Positions 1 through 12,864 of a stretch of DNA of 64,000 bases are shown here, one piece after another. The translations under genes were made by a program, and so were the position numbers. Position 1 is the first letter of the stretch. Every line of letters starts with the position of its first letter. This DNA is from Morinoia aosen (Eukaryota > Arthropoda > Malacostraca > Amphipoda > Talitridae): the NCBI GenBank assembly GCA_030386875.1, contig CM059571.1, positions 26,716,355-26,780,354 of the forward strand, in the 5' to 3' direction. The notes beneath the pieces were generated by a model. The model had not been told where the DNA came from. It searched no databases and saw nothing but the letters and a program-made list of their open reading frames with translations.

Positions 1-1960
1 AGGCAACAAGACGTAGTAGCGCACACGCCTAAGTTCAAGGGTCGCAACTATGATCCTCCACCAACTGGAATTTCGGAACACGTTTCGTTGATCATCGAGG
101 ACGCGACCACACCATGCTTATCGAGAAAAAATATCAAAACAAATCTGTAACACTGAAATTATTAGAGGTTTTATTTGCGCACCTGAGCACTTTTTTGTTT
201 CCGACTCCATGGTGCAGCTTGTTGAAGAGAGGCCCCTAATTCAAAAGCCGGTGACTGCTGCCTGTACAAGCAGCTGAACGCGCACTACCACTATCTTCGA
301 CCGTCGGCGTCGTACTGAGTGAACTGACTACGACTGGAGCCAGAATGGTACATGACTTTACGTTTGGGATTTTGCCGCCATTCTTTCATGCACGATTTTT
401 GCCTTTATCTTATCTCACATTTCCTAATCCGTGTTTTATTAATTACATAATAATATGAATAATTTATATTTATATCACATGATATTATAACTGCGTATAA
501 AGTCAATGAAAAACAGATAACTTGATGGGCTACAGGACCGCAGTGCCAAGTGCTGTTCAGATGAGGACGTTTCAAGGTGACCCGGAGAAGAGCACAGGAC
601 AGCGCACATCGGTCACTCATCGGTCCTCCGGTCATTGTTATTCCAAACCGCATCAAGAGATAAATTGTACGACAAAAAGGTTAATTGATCCCAAGTTCAA
701 TGCCCCTGTGAAATAAAACTGTATATTTTCGACAGCTTTCATGTCCTAACCTAAACATTCATGATATCTAACATTGAAAGAAGCGATACGTGTAAGACAC
801 AACACTCATTAGTTTTATATTTTTTGAAAAGGGTCCGTAGTTAAACATGAAGCAGGATTTCCTGGAAGGAATCAACTGTATAAATTATTAGTGTCTTCAG
901 GGTACACCAAATTTTCGCAAAATCCAAAGGTTTTCTCAGGTCAGTAAATTCACTTATCGATTCACAAACTTGGTTTTTAAATAATCATCTTGAACCCATC
1001 TAAAAATTACTCAAGATAGTCAGTTGAAATTCACTTTTCCTTCAATCAACCGATGAATGGCATTCCTAACATCACACCCTCTCTGACTTGGATAACAAAG
1101 CTGGTTCACCATTATATAAATGGGCATCTACTAAACACATCACGCTGCTACAAACGGTATGCAAGAGGAGGTAGGGCCGGTGTGACACAGGTATCAGAGC
1201 CACTTGAACGGACAGGCTGCTAGATGTTTACTAACCCTATTCGTTTGTATTGACATTCAATTCACTTCTACACACCTGTGACCACCTCAGGCTCCTGAGT
1301 TACGTCAGTGTACTGTTTATACTAGTGTGTCGGTGCTGTCTGAATTGCAGGCATCATTTACATGCGCTGACAGCATCAGTATTTATTCAACATACCCATT
1401 TGAAAGAACATTTTTACTCAATACTGCAATAATGACTTGCGTGAAAACGATAGAGTTGATGTTGTCTCGAAACTAAAGTTCGAAAGAGCATGTGAATCAT
1501 TCGTAAGTTGGTTATTAAATAATAGCGTTACTGTCTTATTGCACACCAGTGTACACGATCCGTCAAAAATGACGGTGATTCAATATTTTATTTGAATAAA
1601 TTTTTCAGATGTGAATGGCAAACAAATATTGGGTGTTTTTTGCGCGGAGAACTCAACCACAAGTAAATAGCCCAAAATTAATCAATTTTCATGAATGTTA
1701 ACAGCCCAGAAGTCCTTAGTTTTCGAGTTAAAGGAACTTTAAAACTCAAAATATGATACTACGTGCGCGCCAATGTCAGCGCTAGTCTTGATAGTTCCGA
1801 CCCCGCTAAAGAAGTTTTTTTTATTTTTACGACAAAACCTGCAAGCATTTTACAGGTACGAAGAATATCTGCAATTTGAATGTTCGATAGGAAATTAATA
1901 CCAAGCCATCAATGATAACCTTTGGTAGTTACTAGTGCACACGTGCTGGTCGGCATTAAT
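1..1960. other. No gene recognised
   Basis: Mostly AT-rich DNA. The first 150 bases are open on the plus strand (HTPKFKGRNYDPPPTGISEH) up to a TAA and could be the end of an exon cut by the window edge, but no splice site supports it. Confidence 0.4.
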
Positions 1961-1985
1961 CTGAAGAATTTCAACCCTTCTTTCT

Positions 1986-2330
1986 TTAGTTAATTAAATT
2001 CGCTTGCGCAAGTCGATGCTGTTCGGCATTAGTCGAAAGAATTTCACCCCTTCTTTCTTGAGTTGAATTCTCTCGTGCCACTCGATGTTGTCCAGCGTTA
2101 TGCCGAAGAATTTCCTCGCTTCTTTCATGTATTAAGCTCTCTCTAGCTACTCGGTGTTGCTCTGCATTATTCCGTAGAATTTCCAAACGCCGGTCAAGGA
2201 TCAATTTAGCTCTAGCTTCTCGTTGGCGAGCAGCATTGCTTCGTCTTGCCATTTCGCGTTGTTTATCCGATCGCCATCTGCGTTTTTCTTGCTGTCGAAG
2301 TCTTGCTACTTCTCTCTTGCGGTTCGACAC
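1986..2330 (-). CDS. ORF with 23-residue repeats (STPR-like), probably repeat-borne
   Basis: An intact 114-codon frame starts MSNRKREVARLRQQEKRRWR. It then carries tandem 23-residue units of the type EILRHNAGQHRVARENSTQE RRG (at least two full, two partial). This period and the basic/amphipathic pattern match the 'score and three' (STPR) repeat found in the DNA-binding protein FMBP-1 and at the N-terminus of some arthropod transposon helicases. A broken inverted copy lies at 63600-63945, with shared non-coding flank, so it belongs to a dispersed element and not to a single-copy gene. Whether it is expressed cannot be told. Confidence 0.5.
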   Translation of the reverse strand: MSNRKREVARLRQQEKRRWRSDKQREMARRSNAARQREARAKLILDRRLEILRNNAEQHRVARESLIHERSEEILRHNAGQHRVARENSTQERRGEILSTNAEQHRLAQANLIN

Positions 2331-2573
2331 ATTTCTATCTTTGGTGGCCTCTTTTGCCGGAATTTTATTCTGAAATATCGTCTATAATAAATATCGTCCC
2401 GCATCAAAAAACATCCTGTATTTCCATATTAGCGCCTACCATAAAAGTATTTTTGAACTTCTCCACAGGTGAAACTCGTATCACGGATACGGTCATTAGG
2501 CATCTTAATGCGCGTGACAGAGAGACGGAAGAAATTTACACCAAAAATATATTCAAATAAATAAACACACTAA

Positions 2574-2630
2574 GAGATACTTTAAGATTACTTAAGATAC
2601 TTTAAGATACTTTAAGTTGGTAAGATACTT
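2574..2630. repeat. 10-bp tandem repeat GATACTTTAA
   Basis: Five units of GATACTTTAA with small changes, near the 23-residue-repeat ORF. Confidence 0.75.
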
Positions 2631-4144
2631 TCTCTCTTCTTCGGATTCATCATGAGACCGAATAGCGCACCCACGCTCAAAGGCCCGCTCACATTATCAA
2701 TCTTTCGGCCGAATCTTCGGTTTTTCGGAAGTCTGCGAACACGAACACAGATGGAAAACTGTCAGATTTCTGTGTCGTGTTTTTAAAATTGTTCACTCCG
2801 AACAAACCGAAGGTAGAAACAGCAAACACTCCTTTCTTTATGTATTAGGGGTGGCGCTTTTGCTCGGGAATTGCTTGGTTACTACGTCTTTATACCTATT
2901 TTATCGATTTAATTGTCTTTTTCTCGTGAATATAATAAATTACAATGGTAGTACTCAAAATGTTCTAAAATTACATTAATCATTCTTAATAGTTTCTGTT
3001 GACATAAGCATACAGAAAAAATATATTTAATAATTCCCAACAAATTAAATTTAACTATAATATACATAAATTGACTATAATAAAACGTACTAGAGTAGCA
3101 GTCTTGTTTGTTTACACTCTGCTCGCGAACAATTTCACGCCGCCGAAAACGTAGTCTGGACACGATTCAGAAAAGTTGGTGTTTTTGTTCGCGTTTTGAT
3201 GTGTATGTGATTGGCGACGAAAAGTTGGATTGCGAAAATAGGCCTTTATATATTCAAAAAGGTATTGGAATTTTAATAGGTGTAAATTTTTAGAAACCCC
3301 CCTGTAAATATTTTAAAAATTATACAATATACGTTTGAAAAAGTATATATTTGTAAAATTATTAACTAATTTTTATGTGTGACAATTTCATAAATGAAAT
3401 TTTTTAAAAATGATGAATTGTTCGGGTACCCTCTTAAGAGTTCGTGACGTGATCGATTGAGGTAATCCAGACGACCTCCATAAAACATATATTTTCCTCA
3501 AGTACTGCGAATGAATTAAAATTACTAATCAACGCTGTTCATTTGCATTCAGAATGGGAAAGAAAAAAAACTGCAAAATAAATAACTACACGACGGTGTT
3601 TATCTACCAACTCACTGATTTTAAATATTATGTATCTTTAATACAATATCATCCTATGATTTTATAGGAAAACCAATGAAATGAAATAATATATCGAAAG
3701 TGAACTGTTGTACGGTATCACTGAAACATAACATTATAATATTCATCATCAAGGAATGTATTTCCCGTGGACAGCTTAAACAGTATACATAGCATATTTT
3801 TGGATAAATTATTTATTCATTACCTACTGAAGAAATAATGACTAATATTCTTCGTAACTGAATGTTTGTGACAGATCGCATTCACGAGACACATTGCATC
3901 CTCAGCTTTGTCGTTTGTTGCTGCGGCGAGCAGAGTGTGGTCGGTGTCAAGCAAGCGAGCCAGCAGCAGTGCATAAGTCATGGCATAAGTGTGCAGATAA
4001 AAGCATCAGGCATCAAATCCTGTCAAGTCCGGCTCGACTAAAAGTCTATCGTACTCGTACAAATGTAGTAGTCTATGTAGTCTATCGTACTCTCTTGTCT
4101 CTTTCCTGATACCTCCCCTTCATCTCAACGTAAACCTTTTTTTG

Positions 4145-4290
4145 GGTCATACTGTGTATATTATATACATATATATATATATATAAATATTTAAAATATA
4201 TTTGTTAATACAGATATATATAAATATTTAAAATATATTTATAAATACAGATATATATATATATATATATATATTTTTCTCATATATATA
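4145..4290. repeat. AT-rich microsatellite with two longer direct repeats
   Basis: AT dinucleotide runs enclose two direct copies of a unit of about 45-50 bp (core AATATTTAAAATATATTT, then ATACAGATATAT). Confidence 0.8.
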
Positions 4291-4510
4291 TATTCATCAC
4301 ACCTTTCTCACGATCCAGATCAAGCTGTCCTGGTCGACCAGCAATCATTTTATTTGCGCTGAAATTTCCTTCTCTCACTATCTTCGGTGCAAAGCAGTGA
4401 ACAATCGATGAAAAGGCGCGTACATTCTTGCGGCACGTCTTGCACTACCATCAGCAGAGCCGTAGACGACATGCATATCAGCCATTTCTGCATTTGTTAG
4501 GCGGCTAATG
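4290..4510 (-). pseudogene. Transposon-related helix-turn-helix fragment (DUF4817-like)
   Basis: The minus strand reads RLTNAEMADMHVVYGSADGS and then ARRAARMYAPFHRLFTAPKI. This resembles the NAEMADMHxxYGxANGNARxAxRLY start of transposon-linked DUF4817-type proteins common in arthropods. Nothing that follows is recognisable, and it runs into an AT microsatellite. Confidence 0.5.
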
Positions 4511-5461
4511 TTACCAGTGCAGTGTAGCGATGATAACTGACAAATGATTACGGTTCAAACTGGGATGACTCAAGTTGACTGGAAAGTTCTAGAAATTTCT
4601 TTAATCTGGAAATTTTTTAAAGTTTGTGAATATTAAGTTTTTAGACATTTTACAAACAAGAATAAGTAGGAATGGCGTCAATCCTGCCTAAATTTGCCAA
4701 TTCTAATTCTCCTTATTACTCTGTTCCTGTCTTTTATAAATTCGCTGTCGTGCGGCGAAAAATGAGTCTTAAAAGCTTATAAGTCTAACATCTCAACAAC
4801 GAAGATTTTTTGAACTTATTTCAGCGATGAAATAGTACTTATATCAATATTTTCTACTAGTAGCTGAAGTTTGTACCAACAATTTTGCAGCACCCTGTAT
4901 TTCGGGCAGAAGAGAGCCCAATTATCTTAATTTGTTCGCAACTTCATCAAGTTATGAGGGCCTTGCTTTGCCACTTAGGGGCCTTGAATAAATTTGCGCA
5001 AAGATTTTTAGATAGATTGTGCATGACCTAACTTAACCAAACCAAAAACTGATCTTAAATGATTAAATAAAATTTCGAACAGCGACGTCATAAAACAAAG
5101 TAACGTCACAAGTGTTGATATCGGGCTGTTTTAGTCAATGGATTATTTTGAATCGCATGTACTTTCTTTTTCGCCACGTATTTATTTTTTGAATTGATAC
5201 GGGGTATTAAATTCATTGTTAAAATTGTCATATTGATCAGTGATGCAAATCGATAAATATTTTTCTACATGTCATACTAGACGAGGGCTTTCCATAAAGT
5301 TTTCAAAATCCAGTAGCCCGCAATACTACAATAGAATTTAGTAAAAATGTATTCACATGCTTGTATGCATGTTTACACTTGTATAAATTCAGATCTTCAT
5401 GCTGATGTACATACGTTTCAACAATTATTAATATAACATCTAGTAACTAGTAAAATAGGTA

Positions 5462-5834
5462 CATGTGGGTTATCTGTCACCACTTTTAACTTATGGTTTC
5501 CTTTTGATATTAAGGTTAAGTTAAGTTAAAAAGCCCAATCAAATTATTAATAACTTTTATTGTTTTCAATTTTTGTTCTGTTTCAGCCATAATGAATCTC
5601 TGGGACCTTCCAAGAACTGAAGAGGAAGGTCCAAGAGATTCATTATATGTATATGGAAAGTAGATTAATTTCATTAGAAATAAATATAAATCAAGGATAC
5701 CTCTTCACATGAAAAATCCATTCATACTGTTCAGAACATCAGTAATTATTCAATATTCATAAAACCATTACATTTTCACTTTTCCCCCTAAAACACTTTT
5801 TACACTAAACAAGTGGTGACAGATAACCCACAAG
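5462..5834. mobile_element. 373-bp MITE with 24-bp inverted ends
   Basis: The ends 5462-5485 and 5811-5834 are inverted copies (core TGTGGGTTATCTGTCACCAC) with one mismatch, flanked by TA (or GTAC) on both sides. The centre holds a second palindrome: arms 5590-5611 and 5624-5645, 22 bp with one mismatch. There is no coding capacity. A Tc1/mariner-type origin is inferred from the TA flank. Confidence 0.8.
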
Positions 5835-5851
5835 TACCGCAAAATACATGA

Positions 5852-6180
5852 TTGATTGATTATAAGCTAGTTTTAGCCTTCCTTACCACAACAGCAATTT
5901 TCAAAGAGAAGAAAGGTAAAGGCACCATTTAGTATGGAGTTTAGAGAACGCGGAGCCTATACTCAAGGGGTGTTCCCGCGCAGGATTCCAAGCGCGTAGA
6001 AGCAGTAACTTGAGAATGAAGTTTAGAAAAAATATCAAAAGTTGTATAAAAAAGTAACTTGTGCTGAAAACATGAAAACTTGAAAAAACTGAAAACTTGA
6101 AAAAAGATGGTCGTAAACAAAACTAACGATTATTTTATTTAAACAACAAAGGCCTACATAACTCTCCGCTCTAGACCTAG
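5852..6180 (-). mobile_element. SINE-A copy 1
   Basis: Target duplications CGCAAAATACATGA (5838-5851) and CGTAAAATACATGA (6181-6194). The simple tail (ATTGATTGATT) is on the left, so the element points to the minus strand. Truncated at its 5' end. Confidence 0.85.
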
Positions 6181-6193
6181 CGTAAAATACATG

Positions 6194-6225
6194 AATCATC
6201 ATTATACACTTGTATAATGATGATT
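6194..6225. repeat. Perfect 14-bp hairpin
   Basis: Arms AATCATCATTATAC and GTATAATGATGATT with a 4-nt loop, directly after the right target duplication of a SINE-A copy. Confidence 0.8.
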
Positions 6226-6229
6226 ATAC

Positions 6230-8150
6230 AAGTAAGGACATGCCAGAAATAGATTCAGCTATTGCAATGGTGAATCAACGATAAATGCAATCTTAGTCAC
6301 GATTAATCCAATTTCACCTATCCAATTCAGATTTCATTAGCGGACTAACGAATTTTGCTTACGATTCAAGTTTCGTTCAAGATGAATTGAATTTCGTGGG
6401 TGAATATTTCAATTTTATTAAGAAAAATCAGTTTGCTTCAACGACACACTGAATTTATGGATAACTAAATAGTATGACAAGTTAGATTTCATCAGTGAGG
6501 AATTGATCGGTATTTGTAAATGATATAGATGACAAGTGATACAATCGCTTGTTCAAGGATTCAAGTTTTTCCCATAAATTACTAAAACATTAAACAAAAT
6601 CACGTGCATTTCGAACAAAGCAGTTTGTACATATATGTTTTCCATGATAAAGATCGTCATTCAGGAGCAAAAGGGTTCAGGGCTAGGCATTAAAAAATTC
6701 TATTAACTGATAGAGCAAATCTTTATTGAAATTATTCAACGTTGTGCATTTTTACGAAATGCAAGAAAGAGTAAGTAATGATGTGAAGGTTGAAGTACTG
6801 GACGTGAAAGTAGAAGTACTGGGTCTCTTCCGTGACGCTCCTATTTAAGGCTAGACATGCAGGGAATTTACGTTGAGTATAAATAAATTTATTCAAAAAG
6901 TTCAAGATGTAGTCATGAATGAGCTCCCAGAGAATTCGTTGGAAAAATAATGCATTATGATACAAGTGTTTTATTAATATGCTTTTTAGTTGGATTTCTA
7001 TTTTCGCTTCTTGAATTCATCTGAACTTGAACCTTCATTAAGATATGGAAAGCTCTGCTATGATATACTTGAACGGGACCATTGGCTGAACACTTCTCGG
7101 TACAAAACATAGAAAGTCGGCTCGTAACGCAGTTTACTTAGATATTTAAAGACACAGTGTCACAGAAGAATTGTACATTTACTATAACATCGCATCGCAG
7201 TTACTTATTTAAAGTGTATTCATCAGACCTTTCCAGAAGGATCCGAAGCTCAAAAGGCATGCCTTTGCTCTCAGAGATGTCAATTTCTTTGAAAGTAGTA
7301 GTAAAGCCAGTCTAGTATATAACAAATCATCGCTGCATCATTGAAAAATAGCACAAATGAATGTTTGCGTCTATGTGATTATGATAATTATTGGTCTTCA
7401 GTCCTGTATTACTTGAGCTTTGTGCTAAGGCGCACAGCTTTACTAAAACATATTTTGAGGTAACTCTAGTCGAAACAAATGAGCGCTAATATAGACGCAT
7501 CGAATGGCAATCCCTTTCAGTGCACCCCTCAAGGCTTAAATTAAAAGAACTGCACAGCTTGCCCAGATTTTTGAATTACAATGCTCTTAATTTAATTTTA
7601 ATTTCAACTAAGTGCACACCAAAAATTTTCGAACGTTTCCGTGTCGCAAAATTTGGGGGCATAAAAAATGTATTTCTTCCTGTACACCAGGCAGCACTGC
7701 CACACACCTTGGGTTCACACTGCGTCCGTCAAGGCGTCCCTTATTTTTGTCAACCATCCAGCTGCAGCTTAAGGCTAGTGTGCCTTTATGTCAGTCACGC
7801 TTCAGTATTAATGTTTCTACAAATTAATTTCGTATTTGTCATCGAGTGCGCATCCTAATTTTCTATTCGAATAATATGTGACGTTGTGCAAGTTTTTTCA
7901 ATTTTTTTGAGTTCTCCCTGGTCTACCCTTTTAAATATGCCCCATTCTCCAATCCGTATTCACGCAGACAACTGCAATTCAATGATCAACAATAATTTTT
8001 CAATCATAGGGCAGATGTCAAATTTCACTGACGTACGCATTTAGCAATCACTGCATATTTTAAGGTAGACCAGCACTGCATGAAATGTCTAGTTCTACGC
8101 ATCAAATTAGGTCGCACGACTCGACATAGCTTTAAAATGAAGGTAATATC
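6230..8150. other. No gene recognised
   Basis: AT-rich intergenic DNA. The short open frames near 7520-7860 show no conserved motif. Confidence 0.5.
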
Positions 8151-8184
8151 AAAGACTATCGATTTAAAAGACCTTTTTGTTAAA

Positions 8185-8225
8185 AACGAACGTTTCGACC
8201 CCTAAGGTCATCATCAGCGGATGTC
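8185..8225 (-). other. Hammerhead-like motif
   Basis: The minus strand has CTGATGA (8217-8211), a small GACC/GGTC stem with loop, and GAAAC (8196-8192), the conserved core order of a hammerhead ribozyme. One extra U lies before stem II, and stems I and III were not established. A related copy at 60331-60366 lost the GAAAC. Confidence 0.3.
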
Positions 8226-9539
8226 TGGAAAATACACGGAAAAATATACATTCATAAATTGAAGAAAAACTCCACAAAAAATAACGGTAAAAACTTTCAA
8301 CAGAAGTTTTTTCTTAGGAGTGTGACGACTGCATATCGTTTAGATCGGGTTTTAAGTATGAAGAGGGATTCTAGTTCTTCCCCATTGTGTATTTCCATCT
8401 AATTTATTTCCATTTTTAGTAATTTCCATATCAGCAGCGCAGAGAATCAGTTCTCATTGGCACGATTTTTTTAGACGTAGCGAAAGCATGTTAGCGAGTC
8501 AGTTGTTGTAACTCAAACTCTCTCTTCGCCACAATAAAGTTCAGCCGCTTTCTTTTACGTGGTCAGTTACAATGATAAAACTCTGGAGTGGGCGTTCCTT
8601 AGTTCGTACGTCAGAATGCGTAGGCAAACTTGAATGTAGCAGTCGGAGAAATGAAAATAAACTACTGTAGACAATTTAATTTACTTAAAACACACTTAGA
8701 CCGTATCTTGCAGAAAAAAAGAAATGTTGCACCAAGATATTTACAAGCCATAATCTCGCTGACTTAAGGCACATTGAGAACTACATTTCCTTGAGCCCAA
8801 CACTTCACAAGACTGTACATCCTGATAATTTGCTCATAACCAAGGCTCTACTAAGTCTGGATTTCAACTCATCTTCCTTGCCAGAAGTCGCCACAGAAAA
8901 CCATGCGAGTACTCACGAGAAGTACAAATGAACAAACAACATCATGCGAAAATCAACAACTGATGCTTGATGAAACGATGAAAAAGTCAAACGAAACGAG
9001 ATAAGGTCGTACTGCTAACTTCACGGAGACTTGACACTCGTATGTACATAAGTCCGCGAACACTGAAATGAGCAACATCACGGGGTGATAAATAACAGTC
9101 AGTGGGTATTACACTATGGAAACTGCACCACAATTTCCCATGAAATTAGTCTGCACTTCACACACAATTAAAAACTTGCAGGGACCCACGTCAAATTGCA
9201 ATCCATGAACACACAGTGTCATAACATGACGACAAAATCTTGAACAAGCAATCGGAGCTCAAGACTAAACAGATTTGTGGTACTTGAAGGTATTATTTTA
9301 CAGATATGCCAGCGGTTGCTTTTCATTTGCAATCATTGTATTCTCCTTACCTATAGAACCTTGAATAAGTTAATGACGTTGACTTGCCTTATCAGCCCAA
9401 AAACTGCTGGCTCTTTGATGGGCAATTTAGAGGCAACCCAGCAGCTTGCTGAGGTATCTAGCCGATGACAGCGTGAAAAATAAACATTATAATGATAAAT
9501 AAGGACAGAATGAAGTGCTGAAACACTACGTTGGTATTC

Positions 9540-9890
9540 AGCACAAGTGAGAAAGTATTAAGCACGAGTAAAACGACATAAAGCATTGGTAAGGTATTAT
9601 AAAACAAGTGTAGCGTGTCAAATAGCCCGCGTAGGTCGTCATAAAGCACTAAAAGGCTGATATGAACTCCTTGTAGGGATGTCATAAAGCACTCGCACGA
9701 TGTGATAGAGCACACGTAGAATATCAGAAAGCATGTGCAACATGTCACTAAGAACGAGTAGTGTGTCATCAGGACATGGAATAGTGCCAAAAAGAGCGTG
9801 TAGGCAACAAAGAAAGTGAAGACTGTCATAAAGCACGTGTAGAATGTCGCCCAGAAACCGTAAAATATCATGCAGCACGTGATCAGACTA
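9540..9890. repeat. 21-bp degenerate minisatellite
   Basis: At least ten units of 21 bp (type ATGTCATAAAGCACGTGTAGA). On the minus strand the period is seven codons and stays open over 80 codons, giving heptads such as DILRVLY and HIVRVLY. I judge this a by-product of the repeat and not a gene, though it imitates a coiled coil. Confidence 0.7.
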
Positions 9891-9899
9891 GATTGCAAA

Positions 9900-10073
9900 T
9901 TGGTTTAATCCTCTCGGTAAGCCATAACAGAGGTGTTTCCATGAAAGAAAACATCATTTAGTATGGAAATGAGAGAACAAGGAATCAATATACAAGGTAT
10001 GCTTCGACACCTTGCGCATAGAAATAGCCAAATTGAAAAGAAGTTCATGAACAAGATTAAAATTAAACAATAA

Positions 10074-10074
<1 letters not shown>
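9900..10074 (-). mobile_element. SINE-A copy 2a (tail half)
   Basis: A partial, diverged copy (ATCATTTAGTATGGAAATGA, CTTGCGCATAGAAA), cut off where copy 2b with its ATT run begins. Confidence 0.65.
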
Positions 10075-10111
<37 letters not shown>

Positions 10112-10430
10112 AGAAAGTTTTAGCCTCCCTTAATTGCAAGACAAAGATGTTCTAAGAGAGGAAGGAGGAAGGCACCATTTAGTATGGAGTTGAGGGAACG
10201 CGGAATCTATGCACAAAGTGCACAGGAACAGTAAGGTAAGAAAGAAGTTCATGAAACAAGAAAAAGTTGAAAAAGAAAGTGGTAGGTGCTGAAAAACAGG
10301 ACAGCAGTGAACCGAAAAAAGAACGTCCGTAGCAAAACAAAAACCTATTTTATTTCAACACAAAGAAAGCCTACCTAACCTTTAGCTCAGGCCCTCACAC
10401 AGTCTCCCTGGGCTTCCGTACGAAAATATT
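10075..10430 (-). mobile_element. SINE-A copy 2b with (ATT)n tail
   Basis: A close relative of the copy at 43606. It has an ATT run on the left, then the GTTTTAGCCTCCCTTAA end, GGCACCATTTAGTATGGAG and GGACAGCAGTGAACCGAAAA. Confidence 0.85.
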
Positions 10431-11007
10431 CCTGTCTGGTAACGAGGACAAAATATTGTTCAGAGATTTCTACTTTCAGAGATTAAGTATCACTTAAGCA
10501 AATAAATAAGCGATTAAATTCGTTCGAATTATCACTTGAAAATTATAACTCAGTTTACTTGCGTAGATGAAAGGTCTAACGGACAAAAAGAAGAACGTTT
10601 ACAAGCTTATGAAGAACTTGAGCTATTAATAGGCTAAGATGCGTGCCTAATATGTTCTTGAAATAATTATCATAGAAGATTCAATTCATGATCTGATCTT
10701 TTATTTTCTTAGTTCCAAGTTTTCTTCCTAAAAATTATGAACAATTCAAAGCAAATAATTAGGTCAACCATTACCTTCTAATGAACCACACCAAATTTAA
10801 CATTAAAGCTACTTCAATTACGCGAGGAATACACACTTACTCTTAATACAATTCCAAATTCTCTCGTAAAAATTTCCACGAAAAGAATTTTCCACCCAAA
10901 ATTTGCAACTACAGTAAATGAATTACTAACAAGCAAATAGCGACCCAATTAGTCATACACATAGAATGATGCAGTTAACATAGAACATCGCACTCAATAG
11001 AGTTAGA

Positions 11008-11345
11008 TGAGATAAGTTAGTCTAAGTTTCTCTAACCCCAACAAAAGTGTTCCAAAGAGAGGGATGAGAAAGGCATCATTAAGTATACAGTTTAGCGAAC
11101 AAAAAATTTATGCCCAGGGTATGTTCCCACACAAGACCTCCTGCGCACAGAAACAGTAAGTTGGGAAAAAGTTTATTAAACAAGATAGAAGTTGAAAAAG
11201 ATGGACGTAGGTACTAGTAATAGTAAACCAAAAAAAAAGGATAGTCGGCTACGAAACAAAAAACTATTCTATTTCAACGTAAGCGTAATTAAATCTTCAG
11301 CTCGAAACCGCAAATTTTCCCCCAGAGAGTGCTAACTCCCACGCG
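11008..11345 (-). mobile_element. SINE-A copy 3
   Basis: A diverged near-full copy. The landmarks GGCATCATTAAGTATACAG, TGCGCACAGAAACAGTAAG and the C-rich end TTTTCCCCCAGAGAGTGCTA are present. Confidence 0.7.
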
Positions 11346-12433
11346 TGCACCAGTGCATGAAACAGTTGTATCCCTGTGAGCAGGCACTTACCAAAAAAAA
11401 TTATTTCAACTGGCGCACACTGCTCAATCAGTACCTTTTCTTTCTTTTCGCTTCATAAGACAAATGCCATGAGAATATCTTGTCATTTTCATAATCCCAA
11501 AGGCATTTATTCAAATAAGTTCATGAATCAACCTTTCCCATCTGAGTAGGACTGAGAGGTTATGGGTAATTTGAATTTTGGATTTATATCGAGCACTTGG
11601 TATCTCTCCACACCCAACACTCCAGGGGACAGGCATGTCAACTAAATTCCCACATTTCCAGTCCGTCGATTTGCTGACGTAAATGTAACACATTCATCAA
11701 GTCCAAAAGGGTCACTTAAAAGTGAGCTAAATGAATACCAACATTAAATTTGCTAACTCAGTCGGGCAGCTGTGATCAAAATAATCCATTCGGCGAAGCA
11801 TTTCAAGCTCCAAAGCACGTGTGAAAAAAAAGGGACATGTTACCGATAACGGATACACCGCAGCCCCTGACGATGTAGCAAATAAAAAATGCAGCAATAC
11901 CAAAAACGCGAGGTTTTAATATATCTGGAGATTAGCTTCCATCAAATATGAATGAATACCTCCTTAGCAATGTGACATCTGAGCATACAATTAAGCATTT
12001 TTGTTCATGGACGGGAAATAAGGAATGCCCTTAACGAAGTACCGAGAGTTCAGAGAGAGCATTCTATTGCAGAGTTCAACATTGACCGCGTTTGCACAAA
12101 ATCCTGGTCTGTTACCATAACAGGGAGTTGATGTCCAGATAAAGCAACTGAGTTGGGAAGGAAAAACTAATTTCAAACTTAGAAACGAACTCTAAGGAGA
12201 AACCAACTCGATGGTGATCAACACGCTTAATTGGCGTTGAAAAAATTGTCATGGTGAAGGGTCATTCCATACCCAAGGGCTACTGCTGTAGAACTAAGTC
12301 ACATTTTATAGAAATGATGAGCATAAGGCTTAAAGCTTACTTAATCGTGAGACTTACGCAACGAGGTCATAGAAGTAAGATCTAACACAGTTCAATATCT
12401 TGCTTCGCTTCCAAGGTCATGTGAGGTTTGGTG

Positions 12434-12847
12434 ATTAATTATGATTGATAAGTTAGTTTTAAGTTTCCTTACCACAACAAAGATGCCCCAAAAAAAGAGG
12501 AAGGATGAAGGCACCATTTAGTATGGAATTAACGGAACACGGAATCTACGCACAAGGCGTGTTCCCACTCAGGATTCCTTGCGCACATAAACCGTAAGTT
12601 GAAGAAGAAAGTTAGGAAACAAAATAAAAGATGAAGATGAAAGTCAGAGATGTTGCTAAATAGGACAGCAGTGAACCGAAAAAAGATGGTCCTTAACAAA
12701 ACATGATCATTATATTTCAACCGGAACGATTACCAACCTAATTCTCAGCTCCGGATCAGGATTTTACATTTAACCTCTGGGATTGTTTTCTTTTCCTGGA
12801 ATGTCCCATTTCCCCTATAGATACTATAGTTGTATCTCCCTGAGAGG
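12434..12847 (-). mobile_element. SINE-A copy 4
   Basis: Target duplications TGTGAGGTTTGGTG (12420-12433) and TGTGGGGTTTGGTT (12848-12861). The terminal hairpin GATACTATAGTTGTATC is present, so the head is complete. Confidence 0.85.
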
Positions 12848-12864
12848 TGTGGGGTTTGGTTTGG

